Of a DNA stretch of 64,000 bases, positions 52,171 to 60,983 are shown piece after piece. This stretch comes from Coprenecus sp902388455 (GTDB lineage: Bacteria > Bacteroidota > Bacteroidia > Bacteroidales > UBA932). The stretch is from assembly GCA_963931615.1 (NCBI GenBank), contig OZ007032.1, forward strand, positions 1,426,001-1,490,000, read 5' to 3'. The notes under the pieces were generated by a model, which worked only from the letters and a program-made list of their open reading frames with translations, was not told the DNA's origin and searched no databases. Within the stretch, counting starts at the first letter, position 1. Each line of letters starts with the position of its first letter. The translations under genes were made by a program, and so were the position numbers.

Positions 52171-53178
52171 ATGAGACAGACACTGCATTTTAAGAAAATC
52201 CAAGCACTCATCACGGGAGCCGTGGCAGCCGCCGTCCTCATACTGACAGCCCTGCCCGGATACAGCCAACAGCAGCAGACCCGCGAGGAATACATTGAAA
52301 AATACAAGGACGCGGCCATCCAGTACATGAAGACCCACGGCATACCGGCCAGCATCACCCTGGCCCAGGGCTGCCTGGAGTCGGCCAACGGCAACTCCGA
52401 CCTGGCCGTCAGGGCCAACAACCACTTCGGCATCAAGTGCCACAACGACTGGAAGGGCCCGACCTACTACAAGAAAGGCGACGACCCGGGGAAATCCTGC
52501 TACCGCAAGTACCGCAGCGCCTCCGAGTCATTCAAGGACCACTCGGACTTCCTGCGCTACGGCCAGCGCTACGCATTTCTCTTCGACCTGCAGATCACTG
52601 ACTACAAGGGCTGGAGCCACGGCCTCAAGAAAGCCGGCTACGCCACCGATCCCAAGTATGCCCAGAAGCTGATTAAGATTATCGAGGACTACCAGCTCTA
52701 CCGCTTCGACCGGGAGATATACGCCAAGGCCGAGAAGAAACCCGACCTGCTGCCTCCCAGCCCCAGCCAGCTGCAGCAGGTCATGGAGCTCAATCCCGCC
52801 AAGAACTCCCTCCTCTACAAGTACTCCCGCAACCGCACCATCTACGTGCGCAACGGCGTGCCCTTCATCCTCGCCGGAGACCTGGACACCTACGAGAGCA
52901 TCGCCGAGGAGTACAACCTCTTCACAGGAGAACTGCTCCGCTTCAACGATCTGAAGAAATCCCGCGACCTCGTACCGGGCACAGTCGTCTACCTCCAGCG
53001 CAAGAAGGGAAAGGCTCAGAAACACCTTGAAATACACATCGCTGTGGAAGGCGACACCTACTATGACGTATCCCAGAAATACGGAGTACGCATGAAAAAA
53101 CTCTTCAAGTACAATGACTACAAAAGCGGAGACATCCTCCACATCGGCGACGAGATCTTCCTCCGCAGGCACAGATAG
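52171..53178 (+). CDS. Glucosaminidase-domain peptidoglycan hydrolase with LysM
   Basis: 335 residues: signal peptide (about 1-32, ending SQQQ), glucosaminidase domain with catalytic Glu in LAQGCLESANGNSDLA and NNHFGIKCH, and two C-terminal LysM-like modules (RNGVPFILAGDLDTYESIAEEY; HIAVEGDTYYDVSQKYGVRMKKLFKYN). It cuts the glycan chain of peptidoglycan. The next gene, mltG, starts 6 bp later, so two wall hydrolases are cotranscribed. Confidence 0.9.
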   Translation: MRQTLHFKKIQALITGAVAAAVLILTALPGYSQQQQTREEYIEKYKDAAIQYMKTHGIPASITLAQGCLESANGNSDLAVRANNHFGIKCHNDWKGPTYYKKGDDPGKSCYRKYRSASESFKDHSDFLRYGQRYAFLFDLQITDYKGWSHGLKKAGYATDPKYAQKLIKIIEDYQLYRFDREIYAKAEKKPDLLPPSPSQLQQVMELNPAKNSLLYKYSRNRTIYVRNGVPFILAGDLDTYESIAEEYNLFTGELLRFNDLKKSRDLVPGTVVYLQRKKGKAQKHLEIHIAVEGDTYYDVSQKYGVRMKKLFKYNDYKSGDILHIGDEIFLRRHR

Positions 53179-53184
53179 GACAAT

Positions 53185-54234
53185 ATGAACCGCAGGACAC
53201 TCATCATCGCAGCAGCGGCCGCCGCAGTCATCATTGCGGCCTTCGGCCTCAATTGGTACATCACATACAAAAAGCCCAACACAGTGCAGGAGGGCGTCAT
53301 CCTCATCTACCGCAATGCTACCTATCAGGCAGTGGAGGACTCCATAAAAGCCTCAGGAACAATAAAGAATCTCAAAAGTCTGGAGCGTGCCGCCCGCAAG
53401 CGGGACCTGGCCTCCCACTTCGAGCCGGGCCGCTACGTCATAGAGCCGGGCATGTCTAACCAGTACATCATCCGCATGATAGCCAACGGCTGGCAGACTC
53501 CGGCAAAGGTCACCCTCAGGGGCTATATCAAGACCCTCGACCGGCTGGCAGCATTCCTCGGCCGCAACTTCGAGGCCGACTCTGCCGCATTCGCCACAGC
53601 CTTGAAAGACACATCCATGATTGACTCCCTCGGTTTCAGACCCGAGACCTTCATCGGCATGTTCATCCCCAACACCTACGAATTCTACTGGACCTCCAGC
53701 CCAGAGTCCGTCATCAAGCGGTTCAAGAAGGAGTACGATACCTTCTGGAACGGCAGGCGCGACCGCCTGGCCAAAGAGATCGGCCTGGACCGCAACGAGG
53801 TGATGACCCTCGCCTCCATAGTCATAGGCGAGACCAACAACGCCGGAGAGATGCCCAAGATAGCCGGCGTGTACATGAACCGCCTCCACCGCGGCATGAG
53901 GCTCCAGGCCTGCCCCACCGTCATCTACGCCCATCTGGACACTGAGCCGGGACTGCGCCGTCTCCTGCACCGCCACCTGCAGATCGACTCCCCCTACAAC
54001 ACCTACAGAATAAAAGGGCTGCCACCGGGACCGATTGCGATACCCACAGTGACAGCCATAGACGCGGTGCTGAATTACGAGAAATCCAACTACCTGTATT
54101 TCTGTGCAAAGCCCGAGTTCGACGGGACCCACAACTTCGCTTCCACCTACAGTCAGCACAAGGCCAACTCAAGGGCCTACAACAAGGCGTTCCGAGAGAG
54201 AGAAGCCTCCCGCAAAGCCTCCAACGCAGCCTGA
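53185..54234 (+). CDS. mltG: Endolytic murein transglycosylase MltG
   Basis: 349 residues with one N-terminal membrane helix (TLIIAAAAAAVIIAAFGLNWYITY), a LysM-like part and the YceG domain. The core motif is LASIVIGETNNAGEMPKIAGVYMNRLHRGMRLQACPTVIYA; the first Glu of the proteobacterial EKET is Ile here, while the Glu of ET is kept. It cuts nascent glycan strands and sets their length. The last 58 bases overlap the 3' end of the convergent S41 protease gene. Confidence 0.93.
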   Translation: MNRRTLIIAAAAAAVIIAAFGLNWYITYKKPNTVQEGVILIYRNATYQAVEDSIKASGTIKNLKSLERAARKRDLASHFEPGRYVIEPGMSNQYIIRMIANGWQTPAKVTLRGYIKTLDRLAAFLGRNFEADSAAFATALKDTSMIDSLGFRPETFIGMFIPNTYEFYWTSSPESVIKRFKKEYDTFWNGRRDRLAKEIGLDRNEVMTLASIVIGETNNAGEMPKIAGVYMNRLHRGMRLQACPTVIYAHLDTEPGLRRLLHRHLQIDSPYNTYRIKGLPPGPIAIPTVTAIDAVLNYEKSNYLYFCAKPEFDGTHNFASTYSQHKANSRAYNKAFREREASRKASNAA

Positions 54235-55784
54235 AACTCCGGACTCCGCGAGTTCATCACCCGGTAGAAGCAGTCCCGCGAGACGATAGAGCTGGCAGCC
54301 AGCGCCTTCATATACAGGCACAGGTCCTCCCGCGAGCGTTCCAGCTCATCCTCCTTCAGTTCTATTCCCCTCTCCGAAGCCAGGGCCACAAGCCCGTCCA
54401 CCATCTCGTCCGTAATCTTGAAACTGCGGTCGAACTTCTCGAAAGTGCGGTACCTGGAAGTCCACGCGCTGCGGTTGCGGTCGCACAGCCCGTTCATATA
54501 CTCTATGACCAGCCCCTGCCTGAGCAGAGCCGCATAATAAGCCGAATACGAAGCGGTGTCCTGAGGCACGAAGACATCCGGCATGATGCCTCCGCCTCCG
54601 TAAACCGTCCGGCCCAGCCGCAGGGTCTTGAACTTCAGCGAATCCGGGAACTGGATGCTGTCCCGGCTGAAAGACTCCCCGCGCAGATACCTCTCGTAGA
54701 AGTCCTTGTAATACTGGTCAGCATGCCCGGCCTCATAGTGCGACTGAATCACCCTGCCCGAAGGCGTATGATATCTAGCGATGGTAAGCCTCAGTTCCGA
54801 GCCGTCCTCCAGCGGAATGGCCTGCTGGACCAGCCCCTTGCCGAAGGAGCGTCGCCCGACTATCACACCCCTGTCCTGGTCCTGAATAGCGCCGGCCACG
54901 ATCTCGCTGGCCGAAGCCGAGTTCTCGTCTATCATCACCACCAGCGGTCCCTGACGGTACAGCCCGTTGCCGCGGGCCGACTCCTGCATCCTGGGCAGGG
55001 CCCGTCCCTCGGTATAGACTATCAGGTCCCCGGCCTCCAGGAACTCGTTCGCGATGTCGATGGCAGTAGGCAGGTATCCCCCGGAATTGCTCCTGAGATC
55101 CAGTATCACTCCGCGGATTACCCCGTCGAACGACCTGATCGCCTCCACTATCTCGTCCTGTGACTTAGCCGCGAAACGGCTGAGCTTGAGGTAAAGCACG
55201 TCGTCCTCCACCTTATAGGCCGCATCGAGACTGTTGATCGGAATCTTGTCCCTCACAACCGTGAAATCGAGAAGTTCAGCCACGCCCTTGCGGAGCACGC
55301 CCAGCCCGACCTTCGTGCCCTTCTTGCCGCGCAGATATCCGTATACATCCTCGTTTGTCAAGCCCACAGAGGCGATATTGCTGGTATCCACCCGGAGAAT
55401 CTTGTCCCCGGCCAGCAGCCCGACCCTCTCGGACGGACCTCCGGCCACAGTTGCCTGTACGGTCAGAGTGTCCCGGATGATCGCAAACTCGATGCCTATG
55501 CCCTCGAACTCCCCCTGAAGCGGCTCGTTCATAGCCTTGACATCCTCCGCCGAGATATAGGAAGAATGCGGGTCGAGTTCCCCGACTGCCGCCACGATGG
55601 CCTTCTCGACGAGCGCGTTGAGATCCACATCCTCCAGGTACAGCCGGTCGATGTAGAATAGTGTCTGATTGAACTTTCCGGCAGCCCGATTCATCTCGCT
55701 CTTCTGCTGGGCCGCGCCCGTGACGGCGGAAGCCAGCAGGAGGACCGCGCAAAGGAGCGCCGCCTTGATCTTATTCTGTCTCAT
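54177..55784 (-). CDS. C-terminal processing peptidase (CtpA type, S41)
   Basis: 535 residues: signal peptide (about 1-26), PDZ domain (about 92-170, GIGIEFAIIRDTLTVQATVAGGPSERVGLLAGDKIL) and S41 protease with the catalytic Ser291 in DENSASASEIV and Lys316 in RRSFGKGLVQ, 25 apart as in CtpA. It processes or degrades periplasmic proteins. It overlaps mltG by 58 bases convergently and touches rnz by 1 base upstream. The C-terminal extension after about 400 is typical of Bacteroidota. Confidence 0.93.
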   Translation of the reverse strand: MRQNKIKAALLCAVLLLASAVTGAAQQKSEMNRAAGKFNQTLFYIDRLYLEDVDLNALVEKAIVAAVGELDPHSSYISAEDVKAMNEPLQGEFEGIGIEFAIIRDTLTVQATVAGGPSERVGLLAGDKILRVDTSNIASVGLTNEDVYGYLRGKKGTKVGLGVLRKGVAELLDFTVVRDKIPINSLDAAYKVEDDVLYLKLSRFAAKSQDEIVEAIRSFDGVIRGVILDLRSNSGGYLPTAIDIANEFLEAGDLIVYTEGRALPRMQESARGNGLYRQGPLVVMIDENSASASEIVAGAIQDQDRGVIVGRRSFGKGLVQQAIPLEDGSELRLTIARYHTPSGRVIQSHYEAGHADQYYKDFYERYLRGESFSRDSIQFPDSLKFKTLRLGRTVYGGGGIMPDVFVPQDTASYSAYYAALLRQGLVIEYMNGLCDRNRSAWTSRYRTFEKFDRSFKITDEMVDGLVALASERGIELKEDELERSREDLCLYMKALAASSIVSRDCFYRVMNSRSPEFQAALEALREASLSRNALL

Positions 55785-56713
55785 TATTCTGTCTTTTTTA
55801 CAGGTACTTCAAATTCACGGCCCTCCCAGCCCAGCTCCGTCTCCGGGAATACCTCCCGGGCCTGAGCCAGCAGTACAGAAGGGTCCTTATATCTGGATGA
55901 GAAATGTCCTATCACCAGTTTCCCGGCACCGGAACGCAGGGCCGTCTCCCCCGCCTGGCGGGCAGTGCAATGGAACATCTCCGCCGCCTTCTCCGCACAG
56001 TCGTCCCCGAAGGTGGCCTCATGGTAGAGCAGGTCCACCCCCCGGACCATGCCGGGAAGGGCTCCGAAAGCGGCGGTATCACTTATGTAGGCAAATGACC
56101 GCGGCTGATACGGCCGGTAGGTCAATTTAGAAGCCCTCAGCACACTCCCGTCCTCCCTCTGCACGTCCCGTCCTTCCTTCAGGGCCAGTATCTCGCTGAC
56201 GGACAATGCAAGCGACGCGACAGCCTCCTTCCGGACATTCAGCCCCGGCTCCCGCTCCCGGAAGAGATACCCGTAGTCCGGGACCCTATGCAGCAAAGGC
56301 AGGGCCGTCACGCTCATGACGGAGTCCTCCAGAATCACCTCCGGCACGGAGGCCGTCAGCGGATGGAATACGACGGGATAGGTCTCCCGCTCCAGGAACT
56401 GCACCTTGAAGAAATCCAGTATCCTGGAAAATCCCTCCGGGGCATAGATATGCAGGGGCTCCGTCCTTCCGGACATGGACAGGGTGGACATCAGTCCGAA
56501 TATCCCCAGAACGTGGTCGCCGTGCAGGTGGGAGAGGAAGATCCGCTCCGTCCTCATCAGCGATATCCCGTGCCGCTTCATCAGCATCTGGCAGCCTTCA
56601 CCACAGTCGATAAGCAGCAAGCGCCCACATATATTCAATATGTGAGCGCTGGGGTATCTGTCCGTTGTCGGGGAGGCTGAGGAGACTCCCAATGTCGTCA
56701 ACGAAAACTTCAT
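55784..56713 (-). CDS. rnz: Ribonuclease Z
   Basis: 309-residue metallo-beta-lactamase-fold RNase with the zinc motif HLHGDH (62-67), IDCGEGCQMLMK and YHEATF, plus HFSSRY. It removes the 3' trailer of tRNA precursors, mainly where CCA is not encoded. A plausible three-gene minus-strand unit runs rpsA, rnz, ctpA, with gaps of 11 bases and a 1-base overlap. Confidence 0.94.
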   Translation of the reverse strand: MKFSLTTLGVSSASPTTDRYPSAHILNICGRLLLIDCGEGCQMLMKRHGISLMRTERIFLSHLHGDHVLGIFGLMSTLSMSGRTEPLHIYAPEGFSRILDFFKVQFLERETYPVVFHPLTASVPEVILEDSVMSVTALPLLHRVPDYGYLFREREPGLNVRKEAVASLALSVSEILALKEGRDVQREDGSVLRASKLTYRPYQPRSFAYISDTAAFGALPGMVRGVDLLYHEATFGDDCAEKAAEMFHCTARQAGETALRSGAGKLVIGHFSSRYKDPSVLLAQAREVFPETELGWEGREFEVPVKKTE

Positions 56714-56724
56714 GGAAGGGTTCT

Positions 56725-58611
56725 CTACTTGGCCTCCTGCTCCATCTTGCTCTTGAGGTTGGCAAGCTCTGAGATATCGCCGAGAGTGGTCTTCTCCAGA
56801 TTGGTCTTGATCTTCTTCATCGCACTCTGGGTGCTCTCGCTCTCGCGGCGGCTCTCCTCTTTCTTAGGCTCCTCCCAGGTCTTGGTGTGCGAGAGAATGA
56901 TCTTCTTGTTGGACTTGTTGAACTCAACCACCTTGAAGGGCAGTTTCTCGCCTACGTTGGCAGTAGTGCCGTCCTGCTTCTGGAGGTTCTTGATGGAGCA
57001 TGTGCCCTCAACGCCCTCACCGAGAGAGATGACAGCTCCCTTGTCTGCGAAGCTGGCTACTGTTCCCTCGTGGATAGAGCCGAGAGGATACTGGGTCTCG
57101 AATACGTCCCAAGGATTCTCCTCGAGCTGCTTGTGGCCGAGGCTCAGACGACGGTTCTCCTTGTCGACTTCGAGAACTACGACCTCAAGCTTGTCACCGA
57201 TGGAGGTGAACTCCGAGGGATGCTTGATCTTCTTGGTCCAGGACAGGTCACTGATGTGAACCAGACCGTCCACGCCCTCCTCAAGCTCTACAAAGACACC
57301 GAAGTTGGTGAAGTTGCGGACGGTGGCGATATGACGGGAATTTACAGGATATTTCTCTGTGATGGTAGCCCAAGGGTCCTCCTTAAGCTGCTTGATGCCG
57401 AGAGACATCTTCCTCTCCTCGCGGTCGAGGGTCAGGATAACGGCCTCTACCTCGTCGCCTACCTTCAGGAAGTCCTGGGCACTGCGCAGGTGGAGAGACC
57501 ATGACATCTCGGATACGTGGATCAGGCCCTCAACGCCGGGCTGAATCTCAACGAAAGCACCGTAGTCTGCGATAACGACCACCTTGCCCTTAACGACGTC
57601 ACCCACCTTGAGGTTGGGATCAAGAGCATCCCAGGGATGAGGCTGGAGCTGTTTCAGGCCGAGAGCGATACGCTTCTTGGTATCATCGAAGTCGAGAATG
57701 ACCACGTTGATCTTCTGGTCAAGCTGCACGACCTCCTCGGGATGGTTGATACGGCCCCAGGAGAGGTCTGTGATGTGGATGAGTCCGTCCACACCACCGA
57801 GGTCCACGAACACACCGTAGGAGGTGATGTTCTTGACTGTACCCTCGAGGATCTGACCCTTCTCGAGCTTGCTGATGATCTCGGCCTTCTGAGCCTCGAT
57901 CTCGGCCTCGATGAGAGCCTTGTGGGAAACCACCACGTTGCGGTACTCGTTGTTGATCTTGACGATCTTGAAGTCCATGGTCTTGTTGACGAACACATCG
58001 TAGTCGCGGATGGGCTTCACGTCGATCTGTGAGCCGGGCAGGAAAGCCTCGATGCCGAATACATCGACGATCATACCGCCCTTGGTGCGGCACTTCACGT
58101 AGCCCTTTACGATCTCGTCCTTCTCGAATGCCTCGTTCACGAGATCCCATGAACGCAGGGAGTGAGCCTTTCTGTGGGAGAGAATCAGCTGGCCTTTCTT
58201 GTCCTCGGCTGTCTCCACATAGACCTCGACCTTGTCGCCTACCTTCAGGTCGGGGTTGTAACGGAACTCGGAGATGTTGATAACGCCCTCGCTCTTGTAG
58301 CCGATGTTCACGAGAACCTCGCGCTTTCCGATGGCCATCACGGTTCCTTCTACGACCTCATTCTCCACTACCTTGGAGAGGGTCTGGTTGTACATCTCCT
58401 CATCGGCCTTGCGGTCTGCATAAGGAGTATCTTCCTCAAAACTGTCCCAGTCGAACTTGTCAACGGGCACTGACGCATTGCTCTTGCGTTTGGGAGCCAT
58501 AGCGTCCACTACGGGAGCGGCCTCTTCCTGATAGGACTCGGCGGTCTCCTTCTTTTCTACGGGAGCCTCCACTTCGGCGGTCTCCGTCATTACTTCCTGT
58601 TCTTTTGTCAT
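56725..58611 (-). CDS. rpsA: 30S ribosomal protein S1
   Basis: 628 residues: an acidic N-terminal part, then six S1 RNA-binding repeats (for example VVEGTVMAIGKREVLVNIG, ILEGTVKNITSYGVFVDLGGVDGLIH, VVKGKVVVIADYGAFVEIQ, IATVRNFTNFGVFVELEEGVDGLVH) and a charged C-terminal tail. S1 brings mRNA to the ribosome, important in a phylum with little Shine-Dalgarno use. The leader carries a strong GC hairpin right at the predicted 5' end (58662-58680). Confidence 0.96.
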   Translation of the reverse strand: MTKEQEVMTETAEVEAPVEKKETAESYQEEAAPVVDAMAPKRKSNASVPVDKFDWDSFEEDTPYADRKADEEMYNQTLSKVVENEVVEGTVMAIGKREVLVNIGYKSEGVINISEFRYNPDLKVGDKVEVYVETAEDKKGQLILSHRKAHSLRSWDLVNEAFEKDEIVKGYVKCRTKGGMIVDVFGIEAFLPGSQIDVKPIRDYDVFVNKTMDFKIVKINNEYRNVVVSHKALIEAEIEAQKAEIISKLEKGQILEGTVKNITSYGVFVDLGGVDGLIHITDLSWGRINHPEEVVQLDQKINVVILDFDDTKKRIALGLKQLQPHPWDALDPNLKVGDVVKGKVVVIADYGAFVEIQPGVEGLIHVSEMSWSLHLRSAQDFLKVGDEVEAVILTLDREERKMSLGIKQLKEDPWATITEKYPVNSRHIATVRNFTNFGVFVELEEGVDGLVHISDLSWTKKIKHPSEFTSIGDKLEVVVLEVDKENRRLSLGHKQLEENPWDVFETQYPLGSIHEGTVASFADKGAVISLGEGVEGTCSIKNLQKQDGTTANVGEKLPFKVVEFNKSNKKIILSHTKTWEEPKKEESRRESESTQSAMKKIKTNLEKTTLGDISELANLKSKMEQEAK

Positions 58612-58661
58612 AATTTTAATTAAACAATCTTTCCATTAAGGAGTTAGACAATATTTATAAG

Positions 58662-58680
58662 CCCCTCCCCGGGGGAAGGG
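58662..58680 (-). promoter_or_regulatory. 5'-terminal GC hairpin of the rpsA leader
   Basis: The minus strand reads CCCTTCCCCCGGGGAGGGG, a near-perfect 8-9 bp stem immediately after the predicted transcription start (box at 58685-58692). It may protect the mRNA from decay or serve S1 autoregulation. Confidence 0.5.
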
Positions 58681-58684
58681 AGCG

Positions 58685-58692
58685 CAAAAGTA
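58685..58692 (-). promoter_or_regulatory. Bacteroidota -7 promoter box (TACTTTTG) of rpsA
   Basis: Exact TAnnTTTG match on the minus strand, about 74 bases before the rpsA ATG. Confidence 0.7.
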
Positions 58693-58786
58693 AGTACTAT
58701 TTTACTGATTTCCAAATATTTTTCAAAAGAAATCATACAGGCACAATCTTTGCTTGCACTAGCATGTATTTTAAACGAGATTAAAG

Positions 58787-59467
58787 ATGAAAATACAGAC
58801 TTTACTGTGCTCAGCGCTGACTATCATTGCTTTATCCTCCTGCGAGCAACCCGAACCGACGATATACTACAACACCTACATGACAGCCGTACAGTCAGAG
58901 AGCGGCTGCATATTCGTTTCTGACGACTCCCTTACCATTGTTCCTACCAACAGTATATCAAATATAGGCAGCCTGAAGACCGATGACAGGCTTTTTGCCA
59001 CATTTTCCGTTCCGTCCGGAGAGATTACAGACCCAGTGATGGCCGAATTCACATCCTTAGTTCTGCTGGACCCTCTGGAGATTATCGCCACCTCTTCACC
59101 TGACACCTTGAGTATCAAAGCTGATGACCCGGCCGACCTCCAATCGGTATGGCAGAGCGGAGGAGTTAAAGGAGCCTCCCGCTTCCTTACCATATCATAT
59201 TCCGTAAAAGCAAGCGAATTCGGTCTGCCGCACTATACCTATATTGTAGATGACCTCACCAGGACAGACAATCCTGATGCAGAAGGCTACTACCACCTCC
59301 GCTTCCTGCACGACACCAACAACGACCCGTCCGTAATCTACACCAGCAGCATAGCCACGTTTCCTCTGACGGAGAAATACACCGGTCCGGACATCAAAGG
59401 AATAAAAATAGACTATACCCCACTGACTGCCGGCAAGGACAGTACCCTGACCCTTACTTTCAAATAG
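58787..59467 (+). CDS. NigD-like lipoprotein
   Basis: 226 residues with a lipoprotein signal (LTIIALSSC). The blocks SDDSLTIVPTNSISNIGSLKTDDRLFATFSV and RFLTISYSVKASEFGLPHYTYIVDD, and the closing beta part DSTLTLTF, match the Bacteroidales NigD-like two-domain lipoproteins. Function is unknown; the family is common in gut Bacteroidales. Single gene between rpsA (divergent) and the lyase operon (convergent). Confidence 0.78.
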   Translation: MKIQTLLCSALTIIALSSCEQPEPTIYYNTYMTAVQSESGCIFVSDDSLTIVPTNSISNIGSLKTDDRLFATFSVPSGEITDPVMAEFTSLVLLDPLEIIATSSPDTLSIKADDPADLQSVWQSGGVKGASRFLTISYSVKASEFGLPHYTYIVDDLTRTDNPDAEGYYHLRFLHDTNNDPSVIYTSSIATFPLTEKYTGPDIKGIKIDYTPLTAGKDSTLTLTFK

Positions 59468-59493
59468 GCCTTTTGCAGCCTTAATACCATTGC

Positions 59494-60942
59494 CTACAGG
59501 CTGTCACCGAAGTCTTCCTTGAACCTGGCGACGAGGCGTTCGGGCCAGTCGCCGATGGGCTCCATCGGGGTGCGGAAGCAGCGCTGCATGCCGGGGATGT
59601 CGTGGCAGCGGATGGCACCGATGAGGCGGCGGTTGTCGTAGAGCCATTTCAGGCGGTCGAGGGCGTACATGGTCTGGGAGAGGGTCAGGACCTTGCGGGG
59701 GAATGCCATACGCACCAGTTCCATGTCCGCTACAAAGTCGGGATCATCCTCCGAGACATCCTGATAGGTGCCGCCGTCCATAGTGCGGACTCCCGAGCAG
59801 AGATAAATGGCTGCAGCGAGGGAACTTGCAGGCAGATCGCGCACAGGGATATGGTCACAGAACTTCTTGGCGTCTATCTGGGCTCCGAGCACACCCGGAG
59901 GGGTAACCATAGGGATTCCCATCCTGACGGCCTCATTTACGAAATATCTTATGAACTCGGGGTTCTGGCAGATGTACTCCTCGTCGGTAGCCTCGTACAG
60001 ACCCTGGGCCATGGCCTCTATCTCCTTCATGGACATGCCGCCGTAGGTCACATAGCCCTCGAATACGGCCACCACCTGGTCCATCTTGAGCTTGTCCTGA
60101 TAGTTGTCGGTGGCGATGACGGCACCTCTGGTGCACGAGAACTTGCGCGCCGAGAAATAGACGATATCGGCCAGCGAGCACATCTTCAGCAGGACTTCGG
60201 CCAGAGTAGCGTGCGCATACTCCGGCTCGCGCTGGATGATCAGCCAGGCGTTCTCCCCGAGCAGGCAGGCGTCGAGCAGCACCTTGATGCCGTGGCGGTC
60301 GGCCACCTTGCGCACCTCCATGAGGTTGGCCATCGAGAAGGGCTGTCCGCCGATAAGGTTGGTGGAGGCCTCCATGCGGATGAAAGGTATGTGCTCAGCC
60401 CCGTACTGAGCGATGCAGTCCTCGAGACGGGCGATGTCGATATTGCCCTTGAACTGGTTGTCGGAGGCGGAGGAGAAGGCCACTTCGGGGTCGACGAGGT
60501 CGACGGGACGCCCGCCGTTGAGCTTTATGTGGTTGACGGTACTGCCGAAATGGTAGTTCATGGGGATTATGTCCCCCGGCTTCAGGAACGCCCGCATGAT
60601 TACGTTCTCAGCGGCGCGGCCTTGATGCGCGGGCACCACATAACGCTTGCCGAGCACATCGAATACGGCCTTCTCGAGCCGTTTGAACGACTCGCTGCCG
60701 GCGTATGCATCGTCGGCCCGCATCATGGCGGCCAGCTGCAGGTCGCTCATGGCGTTGGTTCCGCTGTCGGTCAGCATGTCCAGGTAGACATCCGCCGAAT
60801 CCATGCGGTAAGTATTGAATCCGCCCTTTTTCAGGGCCTCCAGTCTTTCATCGACAGGCAGGAGCCTCACCTTCTGCACGATACGCGCACGGTGGAACTC
60901 CAAGGGAATATCTATGCCAGTGTAGAACTTTACTTTCGGCAT
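59494..60942 (-). CDS. Divergent tryptophanase/tyrosine phenol-lyase family enzyme
   Basis: 482-residue PLP enzyme of the beta-eliminating lyase group. DMLTDSGTNAMSD and VPAHQGRAAENV match TnaA/TPL closely; the PLP Lys267 lies in YFSARKFSC where TnaA has SAKKD. The segment around the pyridine-contacting Asp reads LLDACLLGENA; TnaA and TPL have DSAR or DATR, so the Arg is lost. It may not be a true tryptophanase. It is cotranscribed with ahcY and corA (gap 41 bp). Substrate unknown. Confidence 0.75.
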   Translation of the reverse strand: MPKVKFYTGIDIPLEFHRARIVQKVRLLPVDERLEALKKGGFNTYRMDSADVYLDMLTDSGTNAMSDLQLAAMMRADDAYAGSESFKRLEKAVFDVLGKRYVVPAHQGRAAENVIMRAFLKPGDIIPMNYHFGSTVNHIKLNGGRPVDLVDPEVAFSSASDNQFKGNIDIARLEDCIAQYGAEHIPFIRMEASTNLIGGQPFSMANLMEVRKVADRHGIKVLLDACLLGENAWLIIQREPEYAHATLAEVLLKMCSLADIVYFSARKFSCTRGAVIATDNYQDKLKMDQVVAVFEGYVTYGGMSMKEIEAMAQGLYEATDEEYICQNPEFIRYFVNEAVRMGIPMVTPPGVLGAQIDAKKFCDHIPVRDLPASSLAAAIYLCSGVRTMDGGTYQDVSEDDPDFVADMELVRMAFPRKVLTLSQTMYALDRLKWLYDNRRLIGAIRCHDIPGMQRCFRTPMEPIGDWPERLVARFKEDFGDSL

Positions 60943-60983
60943 TTTTATATTTTTTAAATTTTTAAAATCCTCCGGAACTTCTG

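Noticed and set aside
59602..60957. Long plus-strand frame opposite the lyase gene
   Set aside because: Antisense shadow; the minus-strand PLP enzyme has intact motifs.
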